Source of the DNA: Rhabdornis inornatus
Lineage: Eukaryota; Chordata; Aves; Passeriformes; Rhabdornithidae
DNA length: 64,000 bases
Assembly (NCBI GenBank): GCA_013397075.1
Contig: VWZS01003937.1
Location: 623,980 to 687,979 of the forward strand
Direction: 5' to 3'
This document shows positions 34,067 through 48,900 of the stretch, piece by piece (the stretch's first letter is position 1; each line of letters begins with the position of its first letter). The position numbers and the translations under genes are program-made. The notes beneath the pieces were generated by a model. It had not been told where the DNA came from. It ran no database searches and saw only the letters and a program-made list of their open reading frames with translations.

Positions 34067-37000
34067 AGGTCAAGAGAGAGAAAGCACTCCTTCAAATCAA
34101 CCTGAGCAATACAGGACAACATACTGTTAGGGATTTTGGCAAATATACTTAAATATAATGAAGAAAAAAAATTTAGTTTGTATCTGCAGTTAGCTTTTTC
34201 TGAAGGTGAGTTTTCATAGTAAGTATGCATATTCTTCCACAGCAATGTAAGCAAACACCAGCAGAGCCCCAGCCGTGCCTTAATTATTGTGATACGTTTT
34301 TGTACCTTGTAAACAACTATTTATTGCCATGTTTAGATCAAGAAAGTGGTAATGCAGAACTGTGACTGATTAAAAATTTCAAAAATTAGGAAAAGGTAAC
34401 ATTAGAATTTTAATTATGAAGACTACAGTCAGATTGACTTTCATGAACAAGGTTCTAGAGAAGAATATGATATTCAAACAGACATGCTCAGTAATTTGGA
34501 TGAACTCCTGATCTTGCTAAAGCAAGTAGTAAAATTAATTTTCTAAAGTGACATGTGACAAAAAGAAATATTTCACTGCAGCTGCCTTGTATTTGGACAA
34601 GATTTTTTTTTTAAAAAGGGTTTCAGTAAACCTATTGCTTTTTGGCAAAATTAAAACCTTTCTCTTACAACACAAACTGAAAATAAATATAATTTTGCTG
34701 GAATCCTGGATTTTTTTGGTGTGTGTGGTAGAGATAAATGTAAACAAAGTAAAGTAATTTCAATAAAAAGGAATTAAAAAGACATTTTGCATCAAGCTCT
34801 CTTTCCATTGTCTCCCTTGACAATAATTTCACAGTACCTTTACTTTCTGCTAATGTATGGCTGTGACTTCTCTTGAGAAACTTCAGCATCCGTATAGGCT
34901 GAGGTTTGAGTGCTGCCTTTCCTGCAACAAACCATCGACTTCATGACCTGCCCGTGTTACTAACAACTCATGACAACGATGAGGCAGTGGAGGTGCCTCC
35001 CTGTGTTCCTCATGAGCAGAGGTGCCAGTGCCAGAGGAGCTCCTCCCTGGCAGCCTTTGGAGGGCAGCTCATCATGCTCACAGTTTGATAAGCGTTACCA
35101 TACTGCTCTCACCTCCCCATGTGGATGCCACTTAAGCATTACTGCATTTAGGTGTCACAACATCTCTGCAAAAGGAAAATGTCTGTGCCAGCTTGGATTG
35201 TAAAGGGTAAACTTTAAGACAGCAGTGGCTGCAGTGCAGTCTATTTGGCTAAAGGAAGCTATCCATAATGGAGATGCCTACTACAAACACAGCCTCCCTG
35301 AGGTGGCCAGAAAGAAACTGTTCCCTCTGAGAGATATTTATCTCATCTTAAAACAGGAATGGAGTAAGTCTGATGCACTGTGCTCTAGACATATTTTCTT
35401 CTCTTAATTTCTGGTTTCTGGAGGGAGACAGATGTAACAGTCTCAGATATACAGTAGAGTTATCTGTGGGGAGGTGACCCTCACATAATTTCTATCCTAT
35501 ATGTGGAACTCATAGTTCATAGCAAATCTCCAGACACAAGCTAACCAAAAATAAATATTCGTCTGGTACTACAGGGCACAAGAGTGAGCAGACCTCTGTA
35601 TATGCAGTGTGGCATGTTAGGGAAAAGAAGGACAATGGGAAGAGGGGCAAGAGAAGGATGCTATTTTAGCAGTAGGACTTCCCTCAGAAGCTCTTGGAAG
35701 CCTTCACAACAGGGAAATTGAGTCTTCTCTTTCAGCCTCACACACAGCAGAATTCAATGTGTGCAACCAGGAAGCCAGGGCGAATTGACAGGAAAACTTC
35801 CTACTAAGGAGGGGAGACTTAAAATCCTCCTGGCTGTTGCAACAGAAGCTTAGTTTCAAAAACAGGGAGTGGAAGAAAATCAGGGAGCCAATATTTAAAG
35901 GTCCTTGAGACTCTCTTCTGTCTCTGCAGCCCTCAAAACAAAATGGCTGGAGAGATTTTGTGGCAGGGAGTTTGTGCTGGGCACAGCCAGGCCACTCCTC
36001 ACAGCACAACCAGGCAGTAGGGATGGTCTTGGGCCGGTCCATCCATGTCTAAAACCAGTCAAAAGTTGACACTGTTTTCAGAAGATGATCCATGTACCCA
36101 AAGCCATTTCTCACCTCTAAATCAGTTTCCTGGGATTCAGCTGAGCCGTTAGCAGAAGATTGCCATGCTGCTTCCTCCGCCAGTGGTGTCCAATGCCAGC
36201 AGTACTCAAGCGCCCTCGGGAGCACTACTGTTTCCATAAGCAATGAGAGGAGAGGGCGAGCTTTATGAGCTGGATATTTTATTATTTTGTGTCTGTAAGA
36301 AAGGTTGTTTGTCATAGTCAGGTAAGGCAAACACAAGATGTTCTTTAGCTATATGTCACGACATACAAGCACAAGCCAGACGCGCAAAAATGTGAGACCC
36401 AGCTTTGCCTTAGTTGCTACCCCCCCATCCCTTTACATTCCGATAATTTTTATGTAGATAAACAATTTTTTTTCAGTCACTTAACCTTGTTTCCTACTAT
36501 TTTTTCTTCTCGCCTTCCCTGTTGCCAAAAGAATGTACAATTTTGCAGATGGATAAAACCAATTTTCAAATGCAGACAACTAAAGGAAAAGCCTGCATGG
36601 GCCCATCTTTCCCCTTCCCAGCCAAGGGAAGCTGAGAGAAAGTAGGAATCATCCCATGTGTTTGTGTGGCCATGTCAAACGTACCTGGATTTGAGACATG
36701 ACACAGAGTTTGTGCTTTGTTCTGATATTTTCTGGGCAACAAGGCAAAAGGAAATTAGACCAGCTTGGTCCCCATCTCATAGACAAAATGACAGACCATG
36801 CCTCCTGGGAGATATCAGCCTTGCCCTGTCTGGGATCCCAGGAATGTTCATTGCTCTCATTTGGGAGTAAGAGAAGGGTTGAGGAGTCACCAAGGCCCAC
36901 CCAACTCTGAGCCTTATGTCCTTCCAGGCACTCTAATTCCTTCTGATTTTGAAACCTTTTCCTACCATCATATCTGCCTGCCTTCCTGCCCTGTTTTCTC

Positions 37001-40000
37001 TGCTCCTTTTCTTTCTCCTCTCATGCACCCTTCCAGCACCCCCTTTCTCAGTAAAATGAAGCACAGGGAGGCAGAACAGTCTGGCATTGGCCTTTCAATA
37101 TATTTAAATACCAGCAATTCACTGAGCTGGAAAATTGTAAATCTGCAATTTTATTGAAAAAGGTGGTCACCCTGTTCTTTGGAGCCATGTTCAGAGACAG
37201 CAGCATAATTAATGGACCTTTATGCAACACAGAAGCAAAGAATGGCAAATTTATTAAGACTTGTAAGATGATATTTTTAATTTCTAAGAAACCAACTTTC
37301 CATATGTAGTTTCACTTATTGTTACATGAAAAGAAAGGCTGTTTTAACCACCCTGTGCAGGTGAAAACACTGTAATATATTATTTTTTTCCTTTGAACTA
37401 ACACAGATGAGGACAGCAACTGGTACTGAGGGATTACTAATGTCTTCTAACAGTGTGCATGTGGTGCGTACTCTGCACTGTGTCTAGACACTTTCCCAGC
37501 ATTTCATGTAACAGCGTTTCAAACCAAACCAGAGACAGTCCAGTGCTGTCAGCACAGCTCATTTCACTCATAAAGGGCATGCTTACTTGATGTGCTGCTA
37601 GGAAAGTTAAGCAAGGCACTTGAAGCCATAAAAAAAGCTTTCAATTGGGCAATATAAAAGGTGAGGCACAAGCCACCAAAGTGGAAAATAAAGGTGAAAG
37701 ATTTCAAAGGTAGGACAGGAGTCTCTTACATAGAGGGGGAGTATAAATGAAATGAAATGAAATAAAGCTCGTCATCATCTTTTTTACAAAATGTGGGTGG
37801 ACTGAGGTAGCTGTATTGAATTATGACAGTGCTGTGAATTATGTGTGCAAAGAGACAGATTACATAACCCCAGTCTAGAGGATAAAAAGGTCACAGAGCT
37901 GTACATCTGGCCACAGAAATATGGAAGGTGTGATGAGAGATGAAGTACTATCTTTTTTGGGGAAGCCCTTTTGAATTAAGGACATGCTATGAACTTATAT
38001 CCAGAATATAGTTAAAAGTGCATATCTCATTATTCTAAGAATACTTTCTCCGAGTTAGCAAAGCCACTTTCACAGGAACGTGTCTTCCAGAATAAGTCCT
38101 TAAGCAACTAAGCCCTGTGAGGAAATAAGTACTCTGCAGAGAGGATGTCCCCATATAGCAGCTCTAGAGCAAGGTCTTGGTTGCTGATGGCCACTTCCCT
38201 TTCCTAGATAATTAAGACTTCCTAACACCCAATTGAAATGATTGGATGGGACCTGACACTTCAGTGGTCTTGGAAAGAGTTCTGCCGAGTAAAGATAACT
38301 GAAATGCCAGGTAAAAAACAGACTTCTTCCACTCTTTCTCCTTATTCTGGCATTTCTGTCATTCAGTCTCTGTAACACATCCATCATTCAGGACCTGAGT
38401 CATGTGCTTAGTCCCTCATTTACACAGCAAGCCCTGCAAACATTGAGCATAGCTGAAAGGGTGTCAGCTAGAGGTATCCGTCAAGAGAAACTACTAATTC
38501 CACCCCATGATATTTAAAAATATCTATATATTTAAAAATAGAAGAGCATTTCAATTTACTTCCCTACCTATATTGAGATGCATGATTTATTAATATAGGC
38601 TGTGGACTAAAACAAGATATCTCCTGTGAGCTTGAAGAACCAAATTATTATTGCCTGTTATGATCTTTACATAAATATTTGGGAAATGTATATATTAATG
38701 TTATATTTTATCAAGGATTCTCTCTCCTGTTAGCCCCACAGCCTCTTCAGGTTCTTATTTTTTGCGTTCTCATCAGTTTCATGTGGTTATAGCAAATCAG
38801 GCCTGATGAACCACAGGCTCTTTCACACTTGTTTCTGTATCTGGGTGCAGCACTCGGTGAAAGGAGCCACTCAGGCATTTGACCTGTAATAAGCTGAGCT
38901 CCAGTGAGTTGGAACCTCCTGCTTCAACAGCTATTTGGCCATTTGTTTTCTTGCTGCAGCACTTTGATTGTTTTCCTCCCTTTAACAGAATGATGAAAGC
39001 AGCCAGAGGGTTTATGTATCATCTCTACCAAATGTTACCCGTATTCCAGCAGTCAGGTAGAAAACAGGGAGATGATCAGGGGAAAGGTGCCCACCGACTT
39101 CAGGAGTCCTGAGGATTAAAAACACATATCCTGCTGGAAGAGAGACTACTGTACATGCAGTCAAAACTTCTCAAACCAGCTGTGGTGACTTTTGGTGATC
39201 TTTCAGCTGAGGTTGTCCATGCAGCAACTGGCAGTCTCAGTTTTCTCTCTTACACCAAATCTGAGATAATTATTTTTTACAAGTATATATATTCAGTAAT
39301 TATTAAGGAATGTAGTTTAGAAGCACATCAGCATAAAGGTGTTTGAGTAGTTTAAGCCATTTCAGTGAAAAATATCACAGCAAACAAACCTAGTACAATG
39401 GCAGAATAGGAAATAAGGCTAGAATTTTTTTTAAAAAATGTGTGCAAAAATATAGGCCTTTGAGCAATACAAACATGCAACAGAAACAAGGAGGAAAAAA
39501 CTTAGCCTTATGCTTGGTCTAAGGAATGCTAAGTTGTATAATTTCTGAGGAGAATTCAAGGGGACTTCCAGTAAATTAGGCCTTGTTTCCTTCCTCTCAT
39601 GCCTATATCTTAAGCACACAAGCTGATCAAATTTTATTGGTACTGAAGATACAGGACAACAACTGTCTTGCCTTTTGAGCCCCAGGACAGCACAAAGAGA
39701 ATTCTACATTTGTCCTAATTGGAAGAAACTGAAAAGTTTTACATCCAAGTGTTTTGCAACAGAGAGGCAAGCTTTCAGTTGCAGTGAATTATTCATAAAA
39801 TAGTTCTGCTTCCCACAGAACATTTCAATTTTTCAGTGAAAACCTGAGCATGCAAACCAAGAAACTGCATGAAATACTTAAATTCTGAAGAGCCATCACA
39901 GCACTCGAGAGATCCTGTTCTGTTTCTTTGTTGGGGACTTTGCCTCTCCACCAAACTTCATTTCTCAAATACACTGGCCAGGCTGGCATCAGTGCTGATG

Positions 40001-41339
40001 TATACCTTCCCAGCTACATGAGAAAGGAATACTCTTAATTACAGAAGATGAAAAGAAGTCAAGGAGTCGTAACTGTGTGTTTATTTGTTGGGACTTAAAA
40101 ACTTCTGCCACCTAACTCAGTCATTGTTTCCACTGGATACGGAGGAAAAATGCATGAAGAAAAGGCAATATAGAAGAAAAATGGGGATGGATCCTTTCAG
40201 CCTACTAAACTGCAGCAGCTAGTTTTTGTAAGAAGTGAAGCAGAGCTACAAGACCCTCCAAAAATGAACAGGAGAGTCACTGAAGTATGGGAAACCAATG
40301 AGCAGAAAAAGAGGCCACTCAGTCTTGCTCAGTAACAGCCATAGATGTGTCAGACAGCTTTCATAGACATGTCAGCTCAGCACCCAGTCTAAAAGCAAGG
40401 TGCAAGTGAAAGTGAGTATGTAGTGTGAAGGTGAGCTTGAACCCAAATAGGACCACAAAAAAGTACAAAGATTCAGAAGAAAATGCTTTGACGTCCTCAA
40501 GCCAAAATTATGCATTGTCAAGAAAAGCAACTTAAAGTCAATTTCTGACTGTACTTTCTTCCTAGAACAAATTGCTTTTGATTTCCCCAACCAGAATCTC
40601 AACTGGTCTAACTTAGCTGATTTCTGTAAAATTCATGCCCATTTATATGTTGAGCCTCTTGCCCTTAGAGAAGTGGCATATTATCTAAGGTGAAAAATAC
40701 ATCCTTTGGCCATGCTTAAACTTCTCTTCAAGCAGAAAATACCATGAGCTGGAAGCTTCAAAAGTGACAATGCTTCCTCTCAGCTATTAAAAAGACAGAG
40801 GTAAGAAGTCAGTTTCACTCCTGAGATCAACAAAATCTGGCATTTAATTATGAAATGAAAAAGGAATCTTCTGAAGGAGGGTGAAGACTAAGGATGTTAA
40901 TTTAGGGGAGCTCTTAAATATATCTGTAAAGAGGATCAGAGATAAACATGCAAAAGGAATTTGATATATTTCTCGGAGGGAGAAATTATGAATGATTGGA
41001 TATGTTTGAAACTTGGTGTGATGACTTTCAGAACCAAAAGATCAAGAGACTCTTGATCAAGGGAACCTAGGAGAGGCAGAAAGTGAAGCATCGGTGAAAG
41101 AACATAAGCCCATAGCAAAATACCTTTCTCTCTGTGTTTCAGGCCCTTTTTCTCTGTGGAGGGAAGAAAAGGTCAGAAATATTCGAGCACCTGTCTTTGA
41201 AAGCTGCGTAGCACCTACTGATAGCATCAGAAAAAGTTTGATTTGGGCTCTGTTTGAGGAACAAGTCCTGATCAATTCTCATCTGAGTGGTCCTCATGTA
41301 CTCATCCTTCTGTACAAGGGAAAATAATTGGTTAGCTGA
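34067..41339. other. unique non-coding DNA, ~7.3 kb
   Basis: No CR1, SINE, LTR-like terminus or coding exon recognised. A small (AAATG)n run lies at 37745-37763. Frames of up to 119 codons are unrecognised and overlap frames on the other strand. Confidence 0.5.
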
Positions 41340-44300
41340 TCAGATAAGGAAATGCCAAACAGGATACCCGATTATAGCAGAAAGCTGATCTATGGAATGA
41401 ATTAGCTCCTTGATTCTCTGAGTCACATAGAAAACTGGAGAAAGATAAAGAAAATTATTAGATGCTGACAAGGAACTTACTGGATTGTTTTGACTGCTCC
41501 AAATGATTCCCAAGGCACAAAGTTCAGCAGTGTTTCTAGAGCTGCTCCAGAAAAGCCTAGCATATGGTCTCCCCCTAGCGTAGTGGGCAAGTTTGTCTGC
41601 AGAAAACATGGATGACTTGGTCACTGATAGGAGCTCAGTTACTGCACCCAGAGTAGCACAGAGATCCACAACTAACCTGCCTTTAACCATTCCTTTTCCC
41701 TCAGTACTGGTCATGCAGAAACTAGCTGTAACAGCAAAGAAGTGCCTAACATAGCTGGGAGGACATGCACCATCTCCTTGTCCTCCTGAGGTCTTGTACA
41801 AGGCTGATGCTGTGCGTAGGTGCTGCCTGCCTGGCTGACACCTGTTGGCTCTGTCTCTGTGCCAGGGTTCACTGGCTCAGCTGCTGCAGCTGCCCACAGC
41901 CACTGCTGTGCTCATCTTTGGTCAGCTGAGCACAAAATGCCAGTTGCTATTGAGGCAGGCAGCAGCACTTCTTTCTCCAAGACATGAGTGCTGGCAGCTG
42001 TTTAAAAATTCCATGTTCAGTATTTCCCTCTGTGTGTGTGTGCTACTGCTATTCTGTTACTTGCAGTATCTGCTTAGAAGTACTAAAGCAAAATGTCTTT
42101 GTCAGTTTTGTCTTTTTGTATTTGACAACTGCTGATGTCATTGTACTTTTGTTTGTAAATGGAAGCCTGTTTGCTGCTGAGTCACAGAAGGCGGCAAGAC
42201 ATAATAAATATAGCTCCTAATCAATCCAGAAAGTTGTGGATCACTAGAATGACAATCAGAAAGGGAGTCTTTTCTTAACCAGCAATAGCAGAACAGAAGG
42301 ATCCTGTTTCCTGTGCAGAATCCCCTGTCACTCACATGCTTTGACTGATGTGGGTTGCATTCCCCAAAACACAAATATGAGTATCAAGAGCCAGTAGCAG
42401 ATACTGCCCTTTATATGGAAAAAGGAATAGATGAAGACCAGCATTCCCCATATAGGCCCACTAATGCAGCTGTCTGCTGGAAGAAATTATAAAATGCAAA
42501 CCAGGAAGCTGAAGCACAGGATGATGACTTTCCCATCTATGTTCTGATTTCCAGAGTGTTTATCCCTCATCCTCTGCATCCCTCAGTCTTTCAAATGGCT
42601 TGACCAGGGCAGGAATTATTTGAACCCTTGTTGGCATTTTTAAGTTTTAAGGAAGTTGTACTATTGCCAAGACCAACACATTTCAGATCCACTGGGAGAC
42701 AGCAGCATCACAGGAACTGACTGTGTATCCACATGATGTTGAGTCATTGCAACCTGATTCTCTGAGACTGAGAGGACATGTCCACACAGTGAGTGACGAT
42801 AGAACTCTTAGAAAACTGGCAGGCTATAGAGTCCACTGAGGCATATGCCATCCTTGCAACCACAGAGTCTGACGAAGTAATAACTATAATGAGGACATTG
42901 AGCTAATGAATGAAAAAACCTGAGAGTAGGACCCTACTACATTGTCATTATGGAGGTTACAGGGCTGTCCAGCTGGTAGGTTGAGGGGTGGAATGAGAGA
43001 ACAAGATGTCTCTTCCTCAATATTAATTAAAGGCTTTCTTGGATCTCTAGAATGAGAAAACAATATGATTTGGTGATCTCAGCCTTTTAGAGACACCATG
43101 TAAACCTTCCAGTGTTCTTCACTAGTACAAAATACTATCCTCAACTCTAATGGCTTAAAAACAGCTACCAGAAAGTCCTGAATGTTTTCATGAAAGAAGT
43201 GGTGCTGCTGGAGTTCTGTGGGGATTCACAAGAGAGATCATGGTGTCCTTCTGGAAAAGGCTGGTCTCAAAAACCCCAAGGGTGGATCAAAGCACAAGAT
43301 GTTCTCAAAATGATCCCTGGAATTAAACTCTCACTACTGAGAGAAGTGTCTTCATGGGTGTTCTGACTTGCAAACATTCTCTGTTTCTCATGGCCAGGTT
43401 TGTTTTGCTGTAAAGGATTCACTGGAGCAGACAGCAAGGTAATGCACAGAGACTTCCCTCAGGTCACAAAGAGAAGAAAGTATCATTTCCAAAACTGTAT
43501 CTGGCCACTCACCATGGCAGAAGGCTGTGGGGCTAATGTAGATGCTTTTGCATGCACAGGCAGCAACGTAGTGCCTTTGAGAGGCTTACAACACCTACTA
43601 TTCTCAGCTTTCTCCTTTCCTCTCTTTTTGAAGTTGCCTCACATACAATACAGTGCTGCTACTTCCAAAGTCCATTCCCCTGAGGAAGAGCAGAAAGTCA
43701 TTCTGGTTTTCCCCATTTTATTTGCATCCACGATAATTATTCAGGCAGTAATTGAAGGGACTTTGAATATTTATTAAAACGACATCAAAGGTGTAGCACT
43801 GTTTTTTCTTTCTGTATGACCCGCAAGGAAACAAAAACCGCCCAGATAATTCCATTCAAGTTCAGGTTATTTAGTTCCATAGATTCCTTCTGGGTATTTT
43901 TTTCTAAAGTGGTGGTAGACTGGGTTTTGCTTGTTGCTGCTCATGGCTAATTTAGCTCTCTGCATGTGTTTCAAGCATTTTGCTAAGAAGCCACATTGTT
44001 TGCACTGACATTGATGGTGAAGTTTCTTCACCAACAGCCCCTCTCTGAGGTCCTACACTGTCTGAGGAGAATGGTCCCAGACTCACAATTTCTTTGCAGG
44101 CCAAAAGACACACTATAGCTCATTATCTCAGAGAAGAATTCCAGAAGGATTGAAATCAGCAAGTTTGCTCAATGTGAGCAGCAAAGAGAGGCTGATCCCC
44201 TGCCAAGCAAGAAAGTTAAAGCTGTGAGAACGTCAGCCTGCTAAGCCACTTGATTTCAGACTAAGCAGGGATAAACCCATTTTATTCACTGCAACATGAT

Positions 44301-45820
44301 AGCTTCAAATAGATATTAGAAATATATGTCTGAAACAATTTCTTCTACTCATACTCTAAAAAGGTGTCATTGCTTCAGTGCCAGTGGAGCATATTACATT
44401 GTATACATACCTTTTTCATGGCTATGACATTAATGGAAGAATAAGCACAGTATTGACAGCTAATTTATTTATTTAAGAAAAATTCATGCACTGATTAGAA
44501 AATCATTAGCACCTACTGGCCTCATGGCTTTCCAACTGTTCATAATTCTTAAAAATATGCATACATCCTTTAAAAAAATAAAAATGGGAGTATGGTTTTG
44601 TTGTTCAGCTTAAGCTAAGATTTTCCTTTGTTACAGGTTATGGCAGCAAATGGAAATAGATGCCATTCTGAACTCAAAAGGGAGCTAAAATTCCAGCAGT
44701 TGAAAGTTTTTCTGGTGTCTGGTACATCAGGGACCTCAGTCTACCTTGTCTGGGCCTTGATATTTTGGTTCTAGTTATATGTTTAGCTTTCATGGCATAG
44801 AATGAGAGTTTAGTGGAAATGCGTACCACTGTCTGTCTACACCTTTCACAGTGCCTGGTGTTGGAGTATTTTATGAATTTAATTCCCTCCAACCCAACCA
44901 CACATGAAAAACAGAGGACTTTGGCTGTTCCAGCATGTCTATTGTGTTAGAGTACTGTTCTTTCCTCATGAGCGTCAGCCTGGGTCATAAATGGGGCTCA
45001 CTTCATGTCAGTTCAGATATGGAAAAAGTGAGGTTTTATCCTTGGTATTTGGTTTTACTCCTTTGAGAGGACAGATCTTTCTGGTTTAAGCTGTCTTCCA
45101 AATAGTTGGGATTCATTAACCTGTGGAGCTGTCTTTTGTGCTGGTGCCTCACCAGCCTCTAGAGCACAAGGGATTAGATTTGACTAGACATTTAACTTTT
45201 TTTAACAACTGTGGTTAGCGGAGCTGAGTCCCACTGGGGGGTAACATCCTCTGTCAGTTTTATTAGTCAGGATTGGTTCCAACTCACTTGCTCACCCTGC
45301 TGTCTGTTCTGTACACTTGCCACAAACAGTTAATTCTGTATGAGGCACATTCTTTCTGCAGTTCCATACTGTATTTTCATGGGTTTTGCTGCCTGCACCA
45401 ACTGAACTCTTAAAACCATAAAGTGCTTCAAAACAAGCAGGTGTCAAAAAGAAAACTCTCTTCTAAGTATCCCACTTGCTGCTGGCAAAGCAGATAATTT
45501 AAACTTTGTCTAGATGTCTCCCACATTTCTAAACTACCTCTTTTCTGGCACAGCTGTAACTTTAGCTGTCCTGTTCTTTCGCTCAGGGTATTTTTTTTTT
45601 CACATTACTCCTGTTAACATATCTTGTCGAATAATTACTCAGGGCCAAGGCATCTGGCAGAGGTGTGCTGCTGTCAGTGCCTATGTCCCAGCTGATTGGC
45701 ACTTCGTTATAGAGCTTGCACAGGGCCGAACTGCTCTGTCTGCATTGCAGTCCTTGCTCATCTGGATTGAGAAATGTTGTGTAAGACACTGCAAGCCTCC
45801 CCTGGAGGCTCCCTCCCAGT
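41340..45820. other. unique non-coding DNA, ~4.5 kb
   Basis: A 153-codon - strand frame (41340-41801) and a 125-codon + frame (43400-43777) are present, but I recognise no domain and no supporting splice or promoter structure. (TG)6 lies near 42033-42044. A GC-richer CAGCTG-rich patch lies at 41875-41900. Confidence 0.5.
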
Positions 45821-45904
45821 TGTTGGCTTGGGTTTTGCGGTTTTTTTGGTTGTTGTTTTGGTTTTTTTTCTTTTTTACTTTCGTTGGTTGTTTTGGGTTT
45901 TTTA
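45821..45904 (+). repeat. G/T-rich low-complexity tract
   Basis: GGTTTT and GTTG units with T runs, same strand bias as 5376-5549 and 7681-7740. It lies inside a spurious 160-codon + frame (45514-45996) whose Phe-rich stretch is simply this tract. Confidence 0.85.
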
Positions 45905-48900
45905 AAGAGCCAATAAGAGGATGGCAAGTACTCAGATCTTGTCATGATGTTCAGAGAGGAATCAGACTTCAACCCAAGAATGGGGTATTCAGGTGAAAAG
46001 TTATATGACCTATAAACTTTTGATTTTTCTGATGCATGTTATGTAATGCAAATCCAAACGGATTCTGTCGATGTTATCTCAGAGGGGTCATTATTAGATG
46101 CTGATTTTAAATACAGTTGTGTTTTGACAACTTAGAGATAAATCTTATGCTTACAGAAATGATGGGTTTACACAGAGTAGTGTAAATTATTTTGATGTAC
46201 AGCAAACCATAGTTTTTATTCTAATCAGGTTGCATACATTTGATGAATAACTCCAGTCCTCCATTTACACCACAGTATATAAAATTGTCCTCGTGTGTGT
46301 GCATATTTATACTTATAGATACATATGTACCCTAACTGTGCATACAAGTATATTTATATGCACACCGAAGCTTTATTTTATACACACAAATAGATATGAA
46401 AAGATATATAAATCTCTGACCTCTACTGACCTATGATAAAGAATTTCAAATTGGGTAGAGGATAAATACAATTTTCTTTTTTTTTTTTTTGTTCTTTTGT
46501 CAGGAATGGGTTACACCCCCTGTGAATGGAGCTAAAGAAAAGTATAATTTGCAGCAGAGAGAAGAAAATGGTTTTGATGTTTATGAATCACTACTGTCAA
46601 ATTTGTACAAGTAAAATACAATAGACAGGGTATATATACACAGCAGCCCCCTTCATGTTTAAAACATTGTAGAGAGCTTAACAAGTGATAACCTAAGATA
46701 AAGCTGCTGTTGGGTCAAAGAATGAATTAAACAAGTGTTGCCTTTAGTCTTGACATGAAAGCATTTACAGAGCCAATGTTCTAAATCTCTGCTGGCAGAA
46801 TATTCAGAGGTAGAAAACGATAGAGCACTTAAGATTCACAGGCCCTTTCAGCTATGGATTTATAATGATATTTCTGTAGACCATTTGTAGAACACAAAAC
46901 CTGACTTGGGCAGTAAGGAAGTAATACCTCAGCTGGATATGCAGGGCCTGGAAATTAGATGTGCAGCTGGAATTTTAAGAGCTAATAAAAGCCTGAGAAC
47001 AGTTCACCTTCTGGTGGACAAACAGAAATGACAGTCAGAAAACCTGACTTTGTAAACCTTCCTTCCCCCTTGCTGCTTTCTTAAATTCACATGACTCGAG
47101 GCTTTTTCTTGCTTATATTTTGCAGGTACACTTCATGATTATGCAACTGCCAGGCTGAAAGCTCCTAAATGGGTATCACTGGTGCAATGGTTCAGGGATA
47201 GTTTGTCCAAGAAACTACTTCCTTGTATCCTTAGTGAATCAGCCCAAAAGCAGGAGAGAGGGGACTTTCCCTCTGTGTCCAGGCACAGAATGTGGCTGAG
47301 CAGTTTATTGTATTGCTGTCGTTGTGTGGATGGACACCTGCCAGCCAAGATTTAGAAAACTAGAAAGATGTGGGTGGATGCTGCTTCCTGTGCAGCATCA
47401 AAAATTTGACAGATGATTATGGCTTGCAGTTGTCCCTTGACTGATCCCAACAATCAATCCAGCTCTCTGGTGTGGGCCATACTCTGCTATAATCTTACAT
47501 TATACTAGAATGAAATCTTTTTCTCTTCTTGAACCTCAAATGTGCTTTTAAATAAATTGCATTCACTTTTATAAACTCTGTTTCATGTGTAAAAAGCCTC
47601 CATAGTGGATAACTACAAAGAGGAAATTCTGAGAATGCTTAGAATTAGCCAAGACTCAGGTCCCAGACAGAAGCCTTTCATCATTATAAATTTCTCATGT
47701 GAAGTGTAGAGCTATAGACTAAATTGTCCTTGACCCAAATTTGATTTTTTGAACAATGTGTTTCAAGATCATTCCAATAAAGAGTGAAAGTGGATAAATT
47801 TGAAAGAAAGTGGACTTTACCTGCCTAACTCCAGACTAGCTATCCAAATCTCCTTGGTTGCCCACAGTCAATCAGTGTCTTGACTTTTGTCTTCCTTTCT
47901 ATAGGCTGTATAAATGCCCAGGCTTCTGTATTCCTGACTGCACACAAAACCTCTTTCTGAGCATCTACAATCTAATGAGATTCTAAAAACTATGTGAACA
48001 AACACTTGTTATAGAGTACACTTCACCCGTAGGGACAGAATCAGACACCAAACAAAACAGAAGAGCACCTGTATTTCCTATAAGACACTGCTGGTTAGGA
48101 AGGGGCATGCATGGGGTCTGTGCCCTGGCATCCTGCCAGAGACCAAGCACATGACTGCATGCTGTGCAAGGGGCCCTAACCTTGGCAGGACATGCTAGCC
48201 TAAGCACAAGGACTTTCCCCAGGGCTTACTGTACCTGCACAGAAAAATGCAGTATGAGAGACGAACAAAATCAGAAGAGGACTCAAGCAGTAAGGGCACT
48301 CACCTGCACCCCTGGAGATGTTGGGAGTTCAGGCCCTCTCACACAAAAGACAACCTTTGGACAAAAAACTGAGCTTTAAAATCCATCCCTTTGTGTAGAT
48401 CCTGGTTATAGCCCCAAGAACTATGTAAGGTGTGGCAGCACCTTTACTCAATGCACCATTTCATTTTACCTTTATAAATGGCTTTAAGGGAGTATACCTG
48501 AAGAACAGGTGCTTCCTAAGGATTGGCAGCTGGTGGCAATAACTCATTAGCACTGCAGGTGAAGGGGCTGCACCACATCTCCTGCCAAGGAGATCACTTC
48601 TCCATGGTATAGAGCCAACCATTCCATGAGTGTGCTGCCCAGTATCACTAGATGTAAAAACTGCTTAAAAGGCTGCTGCTAATATGTCCTGGAGGTTAAT
48701 TGCAGGAGTCAGAAAAGCTGATGTTTGTCTGAAAACAAACACAATATACATTTGTAGTGGGAAGTTGTAAACAAGGAGGCATGCTGGGTAGGTAGCCTCA
48801 AGCTAGCAGAATTTTTTTAAAATCTTGAGACTTGTCTTTGCATTATTTATAGGCTGGAGAAGATTCATTGTTTGTGAAACAACAGGAAGCCTTTGTGCTA

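Noticed and set aside
41340..41801. 153-codon - strand frame
   Set aside because: No recognised domain, no flanking gene structure.
43400..43777. 125-codon + strand frame ending in a hydrophobic stretch
   Set aside because: Unrecognised, isolated, and within the length range expected by chance over 64 kb.
45514..45996. 160-codon + strand frame with a membrane-like Phe-rich segment
   Set aside because: The hydrophobic stretch is the translation of the G/T-rich low-complexity tract 45821-45904.
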